Below, piece by piece: positions 11,516 through 21,619 of a stretch of DNA of 64,000 bases. The notes below the pieces were generated by a model. It saw nothing but the letters and a program-made list of their open reading frames with translations, did no database searches and was not told where the DNA came from. Source of the stretch: Takakia lepidozioides (taxonomy: Eukaryota; Streptophyta; Takakiopsida; Takakiales; Takakiaceae); the NCBI GenBank assembly GCA_030704615.1, contig CM060731.1, positions 4,712,001-4,776,000 on the forward strand, in the 5' to 3' direction. Position 1 is the first letter of the stretch, and every line of letters starts with the position of its first letter. Made by a program: the position numbers and the translations under genes.

Positions 11516-11830
11516 CACTAGAAGCATTCGTGTCTTTTCCGAATCGACTGCATGTCCAAAACCACTGAGGGAACAACTTTGAGATGTTTGTTACTACTGC
11601 ACAGTCGTAACGGATAAATTCACATTTCTAATGGCGGATAGAAGTTGCATCAATGACTCCGCAGTCGGCACAATATTCGCGGCGATTTAATTCAATTACG
11701 TAAATTGTTTTTTTTTTTAAAACAGCAATTACAAGTGGTTTTAAGCACTAGAGAACGACTCTTAACAACTAGGCATTCATTGCACACCCTATTCAAAAAT
11801 GGAATTTTTATAAGTGCTCCACATGGCTCA
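11516..11830. repeat. CACTA-beginning dispersed repeat, copy 2
   Basis: It begins CACTAGAAGC immediately after LINE-A sequence and shares 43 identical bases with positions 17-59. Below that the two copies diverge but keep collinear landmarks (AATGACTCCGCAGTCG, ATTACGTAAATT, ACAAGTGGTT, GCATTCATTGCAC, CCACATGGC). The orientation is the same as copy 1. The LINE-A sequence that should follow the breakpoint does not reappear nearby, so either the insertion is long or the other side was deleted. Confidence 0.6.
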
Positions 11831-12162
11831 TGACGTGGAATATTTTAATGTATTTTAGGGCTTGTGTGGCTCGTAGAGATTGTTCTAATCGTCGGATGTA
11901 AAATGATCTAAGGGTGGAAGAGTAACTTTGTCCTTTGCCTGAATTTGTCTAAGTGTTGGGAGAGGGATGGAGGCTTGAGAGAGAGACGAACAAATGATGC
12001 GAGAAGGACGAAGACCAAATCGAGGCCCATGTCCTGTTGTTGCAAGCGTTTATGGCGTCAAGGGCGCATTATGTGCAAATGTGGGCTCTTGGCTCCCCTT
12101 TGTACCATGATTTGGTATTCTTCCTGATGATCACAAGGTTCTTGGGGGAATCAGCTTGGTCT

Positions 12163-12317
12163 TAGCAACCCATATTTTAATCTCTGCCCGCTCAGCTGCA
12201 CCGTGGTGGTTCTTATAAACCAATCCCACATTACCTGACTAGAGATACAAGCAGCACGCACAAGAGGTCTTCTTGGGTTCATGGTCAGTCTAATCCGCAA
12301 TGGGTCATGACACAAGG
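12163..12317. repeat. Dispersed repeat R, copy 1
   Basis: It shares ordered blocks with 33598-33782: AGCTTGGTCTTA, ATCTCTGCC(C/T)GCTCAGCTGC, ACCAATCC, CACCTGACTA-like, GGTTCATGGTC-like, and GGGTCATGACACAAG. The element class is unknown. Copy 2 lies at a LINE-A breakpoint, and this copy lies between the CACTA-type repeat and the PPR pseudogene. Confidence 0.55.
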
Positions 12318-12328
12318 TAGAGGACAAT

Positions 12329-13215
12329 GTGGTGAGGGCACCTTCTTCTTCGAGCTATTTCAGCCTGTTTTGCCGAGATGTAGTGTCGTGGAGTGCGATG
12401 CTTGCAGGGTATGCACAGCAGGGACGTGGGATGGAGGCTTTGGAGACCTATGAAGTTGCGAAGGGAGAGTTTGATAACATGGCTGAACAAGATGTTGTCT
12501 CAAGGAACACGCTGAATCTCGCAAGAGATGGCCAGCATGTGTGCGGGATGAGGGCATTGGAGACATATGAGCAAATGTTGAGAAGAGGTGCAGCCTGACC
12601 GGGTCACGTTCATTTGTGTTTGCAATGCATGTGCAAACCTGGCAGCCCTGGAGACTTGGTAAAGGGCAAAGAGGTCCATCGTGACATTGTCAAAGCTGGA
12701 ACTGTACCAGATGTAACAATACCTCGTTGACATGTATGCCAAACGTGGGAGCATTCCCTTGTGGACAAGGAGTGTTTAACAATATGGCTAAGCGAAATGT
12801 GGTGTGGTGGAACGTGATGATCGCAGGACATGCACAACATGGGCGGGGATTGCGGGTTTTGGAGACCTATGAGCAAATGATGTGGGTCTAGGGGGTGAAA
12901 CCCGAGCACATTACGTTTGTTTGTGTTTGTAGTGCATGTGCGAGCCTGTTGGAGAAGGGCAAAGAGGTCCATGGTTGCATCGTCAAAGCTGGAATTGTGG
13001 TAGATGTCATTCTGAACATGAATACCCTTCTAGATAGTGAGTGTGAGCGAAATGTGGTGTCGTGGAAAGTGATGATCGCAGGACATGCACAACAGGGGCG
13101 GGGATTGCAGGTTTTGGAGACCTATGAGCAGTTGATGTGGGAGGGGGTGAAGTCCGACCACATTACGTTCCGAGAGTTCAAATGCCTCTCCACCATGACC
13201 TTGCTTAGCTAACCA
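12329..13215 (+). pseudogene. PPR (PLS-type) protein pseudogene
   Basis: Several degenerate pentatricopeptide repeats are readable in shifting frames: DVVSWSAMLAGYAQQGRG with EALETYE; RNVVWWNVMIAGHAQHGRG with LETYEQMM; KPEHITFVCVCSACASL with KGKEVHGCIVKAG; and RNVVSWKVMIAGHAQQGRG with LETYEQLM and DHITF. Intact family members bind organellar RNA, one base per repeat, usually for editing, splicing or stability. Here frames change between repeats (near 12597, 12890 and 13190), stops intervene, and no DYW or E domain or start is present. The fragment has been through internal duplications, because the same VVSW..MIAGHAQ helix recurs at ~12815 and ~13055. Confidence 0.8.
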
Positions 13216-13219
13216 TGCC

Positions 13220-14510
13220 TTGCTGATGTTGTTGTCTTGCACTTGAGCTGTTTTTGGACACTGGCTGGAACATCCACAAGGCGGCTCTGCTCGAGAGAGA
13301 AATCAGCTTGAATGCAGGGACAGATTTTGAGATCACAATCGCCACTCAGAACGTTGTTCTTTGCACCGGCATGGCATGTCAGCATGCATATCAGCCCAAA
13401 CTCATTACTCCGTGAGCCTTCCACTGCCGGAGTGTGCCCATTCAAGCCAGATCTTCGAAACGCAGGGATGGAACGGGGTTTTGAAACTAGCATTGCCTAA
13501 CTGGATACCCAATTCAGCTCCGCATCTTGGTCCATTAATCTGCTGCACATTGTGAAGTTTTCTGCCCGTTCACCGCAAGTTGAAGAAGGAGTATTCTTTA
13601 AAACACGGGTACTCATAATCTGAAAATGGCTCCAGCTTATGTTGCTTGAGTGCGAATATGAGTGTGGTTGGCTTGGCAGCTTTACATCTGGTCCATCCCC
13701 CTCGATATGATGAGCAGGTTCAGCTTGACTTCTCTCACACAAAAGACGCTGCCAAGATGGGGTTTGCTGCCCTAGATGACTTCTCGTCGTTGTTCTGGGC
13801 TGCAACATACAATTAATCTGGCCCATGGCGAGGGGCCTTGCCTTCCACCAATAATCTGTAAGTCCTGTGAAACTGTTTTTGTGGCAGTTTGTAAGCAGTG
13901 GGCAGCGATGGTGGGCTGTTGTAGGATTTGATGAATTCAATGCCGTGTACTGACAACAACCCCTCATCTCTTATGCAAGCATTCAACAAGCCAAGTTGAC
14001 TGCAGAGCATATTCAGCCCCCCACGTTTCTAGTTGCCTAATGTTCTTCATCTCCTGGGCAGAGCATTTTCCAGGGTCTCCATCTGTGATGACACACTATC
14101 TTCTCATGTGGTTCAGCTTCTGGTCTTGCTCTTGTTTGCACCACCCCAATGAAGGGCAGTTCCCACCTGCTTGATTCTCTCTATATGGTTGTCTTGGGTC
14201 TTGACAGGGTTTCCCACAAAGATGCAAAGCGCGGAGCCCGTCACTGTCCGAGCTCAGGACGAAGCAAAAGAACGCTGCGACTGGCACCCCATCCGAGTCT
14301 GTTTTGAGCCAGATATGTTTTGAAGTCCGGTTTCCATTCATGAATCTGTTGTTGTACTAAGATTTGGTGGGTATGTGGGTCCCCCACGCATGGTACACGA
14401 GGGGTGTTATACCAAACCCAGCCATCTCCGAATGCCTGAAATCCCGCGCATTTGGCCTCTTCTTCTGGTTTTCAACAGTACGGGTGGGTGTTTGTATGCG
14501 CAGGGAGCGG
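13220..14510. other. Region without recognisable gene
   Basis: About 1.3 kb between the PPR relic and the phosphatase-like relic. Frames on both strands are under 160 residues and show no motif that could be assigned. Confidence 0.4.
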
Positions 14511-14518
14511 GGAACTCA

Positions 14519-15280
14519 ATGGCAGCCCGCATCGGGGCCCTGGAGAGGCTTGCGGCTCTCTCTGCGGAGCGGGAGAGGGGTATGGAAGCACAGCTGAAGA
14601 AGATAGTGGAACTCATGATGGGGCAAAAAGGGGGTGTGACGGGTGGCAGTATGGAAGACCCCCCTGCTGCAACCATTGTACCTGACAAGGAGGAAGTAAT
14701 TGTAGTGGGTAGGGATGTGACCGAGGTCTAGCCTGTTGTTGATGATATTCACAGTGGGGGGCAGAGTCCGCTCGTTGAAGGGGGAGAGGTCCAGCAAGTT
14801 GGTGGGGATGACATGGACGATGGGGGGGTCATTGCTGATGATGGGGGAAAAGGGGAAGCTGTAGGGGGAGAGGGTGGTAGTTTTCCTGGTCCAGGCTGCA
14901 GGGGGACCGAAACTTTGCCCTCTGGGGTGACTGTTGTCTCCCAACCCACTGAGGTGAGACCCCGTGACACCCCTTCAAAAGCTCATTTCATTGAAAAGTT
15001 GAAACTAATTGTTCTAGACCTGAACGGGATCCTGTGCCACTCTATTCCTAACTTTCAGCCCAACCCGAGGGGGTCATTGGCCATGGGTATTGACCACCAA
15101 CAAGTATGTTTTCCCAAGGCCCCAGGTCTGCGAGTTTTTAAACCTTCTATTCCGATATTTCTACGTTGGGATATGGTCATGTGCTACCAATGTTTCAAAC
15201 GATCCCAAGTTTAGCCCACTCTGGGATTTTATTGAGGACAACGGTTTTAAGAGTCTCAGATATGATGCTTCAAAATAAAT
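14519..15280 (+). pseudogene. FCP1/NLI-interacting-factor-like phosphatase relic A
   Basis: An N-terminal helical stretch (ARIGALERLAALSAERERG) and an acidic, Gly-rich linker lead to KLKLIVLDLNGILCHS, the motif-I region of FCP1-type HAD phosphatases in the plant form where the second Asp is Asn. After a frameshift near 15070-15100 it continues as YVFPRPQVCEFLNLLFRY, then YVGIWSCATN. Intact family members are thought to dephosphorylate proteins. A TAG stop at 14729 interrupts an otherwise continuous frame. The C-terminal half of the domain is missing. Relic B lies 0.4 kb downstream on the same strand, which suggests a tandem pair. Confidence 0.7.
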
Positions 15281-15639
15281 TATTTTTGATCAATCCCATC
15301 TCACTCGAGCTATTGAATATTTTCATGGTTTCATGGTTTCATGGTTTCTCTTTTTCATTTCCTTGTAATCACACACGTGAAAGATATGGTACTCTCATTT
15401 TGACTCATTTTCAGTTGAATTCTTGACGCACATTCCGGGCAATCCCAAGACTCTGATACATGCCTTCATACGGGGACATGACTATATCTAGTGACCTCCA
15501 CTGTTCAGTGGAGGTTTGCATTCGTGCATTCCCGGATTTATGATTATGTCTCTTTGGCAAGTTCAAGGAGATGCTGACAACGTCATCGGTTCCTCAAGTC
15601 CCCTAAAGGAACCCTCCGGATCAGCTGTGAGTCGGAGTA

Positions 15640-18065
15640 TTGAAGGCTTTCCGAGGGTACGATGGTGCTCAAATTGAGGATGGATCCTCTGTCAAACCCT
15701 TGTCCTCCCGGGAAGCGGGCGACACTCTTCTCCTCTCGGGTCCTCCTGGGGGTAAAGTCCAAGGTGCAGGTGAAGAACACAAATATCCCGGAGACTTTAT
15801 CGACCTTTCCCAACATTCCTCACCCTCCCTGTTCAATACGCAGGGTCTGGTCTATCCAACCGTCGGGGACTCGGCTACGGCTCCACTGCACCTGCTTCCG
15901 TCTCTTCCTCGCATATCTCCCCAGCACGAGGGTTGGACAGCCCAAATCTGCAGGAGTCAGGTGACTTAAACTCATTTCTCGCTCCTTGCTCATTCTCCTA
16001 GTTTCACTTAGTATGGGGTCTGATATTCATCTGTCGCTCTAGGTAAGAAAATCTGTAGATTATGACCTTCCTGTCAAACGACGTCTGCATTGGAATGCAG
16101 TTCCGAGGTAAATTATTCCTTCGTTGCGTTTTCATTCCATCCAGGATGTCGAGTGCTCAAGGGACAATTTTTTGTGCTTGCCTGTTGTTGCCCCTCTACT
16201 TCTCCCGTCGTTCAATGGCAAAACATCTCCAACATCGATACAGCGTGACCCTGAACTGCTCGCACAATGTTCTGCACCAAAGAGGCGAAAAAGAGCCCCC
16301 GAACCATTTCCTTCCTTTGCAGGGAATCATTCCAAAGGACAAAATGCTGACATGAAAAAAAGAGCAGACTCCAAACACTTGAGGACTCCCTCAGATGTTG
16401 TGGTGCCTCGTCAATCCAAGCCCACGGAATCCACTGTTCTTCTGTAAGACATTCCAATAAGGCTTCAATGGTACATTTCAAAACAATTTCTCCACTTTCG
16501 TTTGTTTTTCTGTCCCAAACTAACTCCGTAATTTCTATGCAAGCGAGTATGGAGCCACATAACTTCTTGAATGCGCCTCCCGACAAGGTGCATCCACTAA
16601 CCTCCACTAACCTCCACTTTACAGCCGACGTTCATCTTTTCGTGATCTCGAACTCTTCGATATATGGTCTACTCTTGGTCCTTTACAGTAGTCCATTGTC
16701 GGGACACTTATGTCTCTGAAAACGTAGAGGTCACTCTGAAACTAAGAAACACTACATCATATTGTTTCTGACGGCGGGAACACTTAAATTGCGCAGGATG
16801 GTATCGTCCATCAACCTTCATTTGCCACATCGGAGAAGAAGATGCTGTTAATATTGAGTGTCAACGGTCTCCTTTGCTACCGGCCATCTCCAACCGGCGG
16901 TGAATTGTTTAAGGAGAGATTTCGTTTTAGGAAAGTTACAGTTCATGTTCCCGAAAGACCTTTTGTGGTTCCCCGGCCCGGAGTCTTGGAGTTTCTCAAC
17001 CTTGCGTTCATGCATTTTCACGTGGCGATCTGGTCATGTGCTGAAAAACATGTTCTTTGTAGGATGCTCGAGTGCTTAGTTCCTACGAAAACTGCGAAGA
17101 AGTTTTGCTTCATCTGGTCAGCTGAGGATTGCAAAGACACTACCGGTTACATCATGCCTGGGATAAAATATCTTGTTAAGGATATTCGCATTGTAAGGAT
17201 ATTTGCATTGTTCTTGCCAAGTACGCTGGTACACCCTTTGCAACTCAGGGACAAATACTCCTTGTTGATGATGAGCCATCAAAGGGCCTCCGAAACCCAC
17301 CAAATACTGGATTCTTCCCTATTTCATACAAGCCATCACCAAAGGGATTGGTTGACCAGGATGATATGACAAAAGCTGTGTGGCCATATATATTGAAAAT
17401 GGCTGCAGCTTCAACAGTCGTAGATTACATCAGCGAGAACCCTGCCAAGTGTTCTCGTAAGCCTATTGGTCGTGACTATGCCTATTGGGCTTAGTATGGA
17501 AGATATGTTGATCCTCGTGTTTGGATCCCACAACAAAAGGAACTTGATTACCTTGGTATGTACTTATCCCACTGTTTGTTGTTTATGGAGAATTTGATCT
17601 TGAAAGTGTCTTCCACTTGCACTTTTACTTTATCATTTTTTCTACAAATGTTCCACATTTCAGCTGACATTTGTCATATGAAAAATTGTTTTGCCTAGTC
17701 ACATTGAAGGAGCGAATTCGAAAAGAAGAAGAAGAGCTTCGTGATTGGCAAGAATGGCGGGCTTCCCGATAGGCTTCAAGGGCATCAAGAGATTCAACAA
17801 GTAGAGTTCCAAGTAACATTTTGGATGATAATGTTACTACTAGGTTTGAGTTCTCCGAAAGTATTTCCGTTTCATCTGGTGCGGAGACCGTTGCAAGTGG
17901 TTGTGGTAACCGGAGGCGTCTTCGAACACATGCCTTGATTGCGAGCCGTTTGGGAGGAGGCTCTGTAAAATTAATGGGTAGTATAAGCCGTTGTATGGCT
18001 TCGAGCCGCTGGATAAACATTAAGTCCAACGGATGTACAGTTGACGTTACATTATGTCTGACTAC
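15640..18065 (+). pseudogene. FCP1/NLI-interacting-factor-like phosphatase relic B (multi-exon)
   Basis: Candidate exons are 15640-~15961 (disordered; donor GTGACT), ~16145-16440 (after TCCATCCAG; contains the basic PKRRKR), and from 16797 (after TTGCGCAG). The last encodes LLILSVNGLLCYRP, VPERPFVVPRPGVLEF, HFHVAIWSCAEKH and KKFCFIWSAEDC. A 17 bp tandem duplication at 17178-17211 throws the frame; beyond it the other frame gives ILLVDDEPSKGLRNPPNT and WPYILKMAAAS, the conserved C-terminal half of the domain. TAG stops at 17492 and 17770 interrupt later coding, which then continues to a basic tail. Splice signals near 17560 (GTATGT) and 17697 fit another exon. The family call is good; the gene is almost certainly dead. 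Confidence 0.7.
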
Positions 18066-19693
18066 AACGCCAAAGTTGACAACTCTAATAAAATATGAAT
18101 GTTTATCATCAATGTATGCGGACATATTCTTTCATATCATCCTCTTCATCACATGCCATGATTGTTCTATATTTGGTTTTGTATGTCATCTGATATGGCA
18201 ACCATTTTTTGCAAAACGTTTTACATATCTGACCTCAGAAGTTGATTCTGGAGGTATGTTGCAGTCGCCACTACTTCTGCCCAGAAACGGTGGTCCAACC
18301 TCATGTGTTGCAACATACACCTCATCCTCTCAACAAGTGTTCAATTCTCCCTGCTGCTGAACTCCATTCTGTTCTGGCATATATAATGTGGTTGATTGTT
18401 TCACAATACCATTCTCCCTGCAGAACTGGTTAAAGTTCTTTGAGATGTACTCACCATCACCATCACACTGAAGAGCTTTGATCTTTTCTCCAGTTTGATT
18501 CTCCACCAAAGCTTTGAATGCCTTGAACCTATCAAGAACTCCAAACTTGTTTAAGATACACCTTGTGTCCCACGGAGAGTTCTTTGAAGGTTGAGAATGC
18601 TTCCTTCTGGAACGTCATGTGCTAAGATGCCCCTGAATCAATGAACCATGCATCTCTGCAACTCGTAGAGATTGACAAAGCTACAACAAGAAGTTCAGTC
18701 CTTTCAGCCAATGCTGAAACCTCATTTTGAAACCTCTTCTTCTTCTCATCGTTTAGTTTTTACTTGAAGCAGTCACGTGCATAGTGACCTCTCATGCCAC
18801 AAAAGAAACATGCTCCATGTTTCTTTTTCTTGATCTTAGTCCCTTTCTTTGCAAAATTAACCATTGCCTTCTGAGACTTTGAACTTCCTAAAGTCTTGAC
18901 ATTCAATGCCATTGAGCCTGACTTTACAAAGACATGATTCTCTCGTTTGCAGCATCTCTTATTGCAATAATTGTCTGTGTAACTAGGTCCATAGTCAGAC
19001 CACTAGTATGTGTACCAAGAGATACTACCAATGTTTGATATGAAGGTGACAAACTTCCAAGAAGAATAAATGCCAGATCTTCATCTGAAACTGGATGACC
19101 AATACTTGACAAATGATCACTAATGATTTGGAGCTTATCAATGTGATCTTGCACTGAGTTTCCTTTCTTCATCTTTAAGCTATATAACTCCTAGTTAAGA
19201 TATAGCCGATTGACAACATGCTTCTCTCAAATGACACAGAGATTATTCCATGCTTCTCTAGCGCGATTTTACATGTGCACATGATGAAGTAAAGAATCTG
19301 CCACATCAACAAAACTGGTTCCTTGAGAAACTTATCTTTCTTCGAAAAAAGTTGTTGCTCAGGAGTCAACCCTGCAGCTATGATCTCTCCATCTTTAGGT
19401 TATAGTTGAACTGGTGCAACCGCTTCTCCTGATGTGATCTCCCACAGATCTTTTTCATGAAGAATGAACTCCATCTTAATCTTCCATGTATGAAAATTGT
19501 GACCATCTAACTTCTCCACTCGGATATGATTAGCAGAAGGTGCCATGATGCTAGTTTGATGTTTTGCCAACTATAAAACATCCTCAAACTTTCAGATCTA
19601 ACTCCAAGCACTCAAACTTTCAGGAGATCTGACACCAAGCACTCAAGCCTATGGGTTGTAAATCAAATACTCATCTCCTATTATCTCAACCAA

Positions 19694-19705
19694 GCTCTGA
19701 TACCA
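19694..19705 (-). promoter_or_regulatory. Primer-binding site of the copia element
   Basis: On the minus strand this reads TGGTATCAGAGC, the usual plant retrotransposon PBS complementary to the 3' end of initiator tRNA-Met. It touches the LTR directly. Confidence 0.85.
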
Positions 19706-20070
19706 TGTTGGAATTCGACAGAGAATAGAGATAAAAGATGAACTAATTATTGAGAACCCCCCACCAAACCATAGGACCACAACAAGTTGTGTCCACCCTC
19801 CGAGCTCTCCCTATTTATACTCAAAGTCTAATCCAGAATAGCGAGATAACTATAGCATAAACTCTATGCTTTTACTAAGTTATCTCACTGCTATTCTAGT
19901 ACAATGACTTGAGTCACTAATAACTGAAGCTAACTTTAGCTATCTTTTAGCTAATTGAGGCTTATCTCTATTGTTAACTGTGACTTGTCAGCACTGCTAT
20001 TATGGAAGCCTGACTTGTCATCACAGTAACTCTAGGTAGTAGTAACTTGGTCAGGAGTTGATTTCCAACA
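19706..20070 (-). repeat. Ty1/copia 5' LTR, 365 bp
   Basis: On the plus strand it opens TGTTGGAA and closes TTCCAACA, a perfect 8 bp terminal inverted repeat with the canonical TG..CA ends. The primer-binding site abuts it without a spacer, which fixes the inner edge. No second LTR is present in the window. Confidence 0.85.
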
Positions 20071-21400
20071 AAATTTGGGCTGTAGACCGGACAGTCTTTG
20101 TATCTAGATTCATTATATAATGCGACGTGAACATAGGTACAGATACAAAATAAGAATTGAACGCATGAGTCCCTCCATTGGGTGGGTGACTCACCAGTTC
20201 GTAGGCTATGGTTCGATAGGGATGTGTATTTAGAGTTGAGCCCAGAACCACATGGTGTGAAAGTTTGGGGCTTTACCACATCCCCTAATTGTTCCCACAT
20301 GAAGACATGTCATAATGAGCATATGAGGTTGCTGTGTAGCAGTTGGGAACATGTTCTTTAAGAGCCCGGCATGTTCCCATTGCTGCAGCCTATTCTACTC
20401 CTTGATGATAAATAATAAGTAATATATCAAAGTTAAATGGACTGACTTGAACTTGACAGCACAGTTATCGTGTAGGTGGATGAAACGTTATGAGATGGAT
20501 GGAGCATTCCTGGTAGATGCTGGTGCAGTGTCACGAAATAAACGGCGTCTAAAACTTACCGTGTGGGCCCAACTTTTCCCTACTCTCGTTACTTCACCTT
20601 CCCGGGATATTAGTAATCCGCGACGTCAGGTAATATCGCTCCATCCCTAAAGTTACACGGTTTCCAAGTTCCAACACCGAGAAAAATCAGTCAGCGTCCG
20701 TCCGGGTAGCTAGGCTATACAGGCTACCTATACAGATGTGGACAGGCTATGCAGACGGCTGTTGTCGGTGGTCGCCCGACAGACTGTTTGATTTGATGAA
20801 GTGGGGGGTGTCGTCAGCGAGGGTGCAAACCGGAGATGTTTTACAGCTAACCGGCAGTTGGATCCCGGGAAGACTTTGCAGGGCCCGCGTAGCGTGGCAC
20901 CCAAGCAAGCGGCGCTGCCACGCGGCACGGCCACAGGGTGTATCGGTACCCGGACGGCTCCTGCATGCACCGCGCGGCCCAGGAGGCGCCGTCCTCGGCT
21001 GCCTACGGGTTGACCTGCCGATCCCCGGCTGGCGACCGGGTCGCCGGTGGCCGTTCTGCTCCCGACCGTACCGCAACTTGGCCTTTGTGGCGTCGGAGGT
21101 CAGAATATGTCGTGCGCAGCGGATGAACGTACCTCTGTTGACAGCTGCCTCTCGCCAACCGACTGCCGTTTGACGGTTGACCACTAACTCGATCGGTGAC
21201 ATTCATCCCATGTAGCAGGTCATTAATGCAGCCTGCGCGGCTTGTCCGTTGAAAAGTAGAGACTTTGTGATGCTGGACGATGGCATCCATCAATGCACCG
21301 TCAGGCTGGATGAAATGTACAGTGTATCAAAAATAATATCACATCCATACCGCTGTTTGCTATCACCTGCTATTTTGTAGTTAAAATTACGTTTCTTAAA
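20071..21400. other. Region without recognisable gene; G+C-rich island
   Basis: 20.07-20.65 kb resembles ordinary intergenic DNA. Between about 20.7 and 21.2 kb base composition becomes clearly G+C-rich, and long frames open on both strands together, which is the expected side effect of high G+C rather than evidence of a gene. A similar island lies at 21.98-22.32 kb. No family motif was found. Confidence 0.4.
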
Positions 21401-21404
21401 TGAC

Positions 21405-21610
21405 CGAACCTGTCGGTAGCTCAGTCGACGGTGCACTGACTGCCACTCGAGCGAGACTGGTTCAAATCCTATGACCAGTTGTGATTGCCCCATGTGCTCT
21501 TGGCACTGCCGTTCTCACACGTATTATTACAACTTCTTCTTATATTTAGAAAGAAAATAGAGCATTGCGTGCCACCTGGGTGCTACTGGGTTCAAATCCT
21601 ACTGATACCT
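21405..21610 (+). repeat. Candidate tRNA-derived SINE
   Basis: Positions 21417-21432 (TAGCTCAGTCGACGG) resemble the RNA polymerase III box A of a tRNA, and GGTTCAAATCC at 21459-21469 matches box B at a tRNA-like distance. The T-stem pairs poorly, so this is not an intact tRNA gene. A second box B (GGGTTCAAATCC) sits at 21588-21599. A pyrimidine-rich, T-rich stretch at ~21530-21550 could be the 3' region of the first unit. Plant SINEs have tRNA-like heads of this kind; repetition elsewhere in the genome would be needed for proof. Confidence 0.4.
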
Positions 21611-21619
21611 AGGGGGCCT

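Larger units (their letters stand above)
18220..20070 (-). mobile_element. Ty1/copia retrotransposon, 5' half (LTR, gag, partial integrase)
   Basis: Read on the minus strand: LTR (19706-20070), primer-binding site, a gag-like start near 19543 (MAPSANHIRVEKLDG, HTWKIKME), the gag body at 19172-18924 (LGSLSPSYQTLVVSLG), a CCHC knuckle near 18760-18815 (CFFCGMRGHYARDC), and a protease-like DSGAS near 18640. Then come integrase remnants (KIKALQCDGDGEYI, MPEQNGVQQ). Reverse transcriptase, RNase H and the 3' LTR are absent, and gag has stops. It ends abruptly near 18220 beside relic B. It is a non-functional element truncated at its 3' side. Confidence 0.85.

Noticed and set aside
17741-18360. Second gene on either strand in the tail of phosphatase relic B
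   Set aside because: The plus-strand frame is in register with relic B after its TAG stop; the minus-strand frame is its antisense. There is no evidence for a separate gene.
20736-21202. Overlapping ~145-151 residue frames on both strands
   Set aside because: Both strands are open at once because of high G+C content, and no motif favours either. Not listed as a gene.
21411-21485. Functional tRNA gene
   Set aside because: Box A and box B are present, but the T-stem mispairs and no acceptor stem closes. It is better treated as a SINE head.
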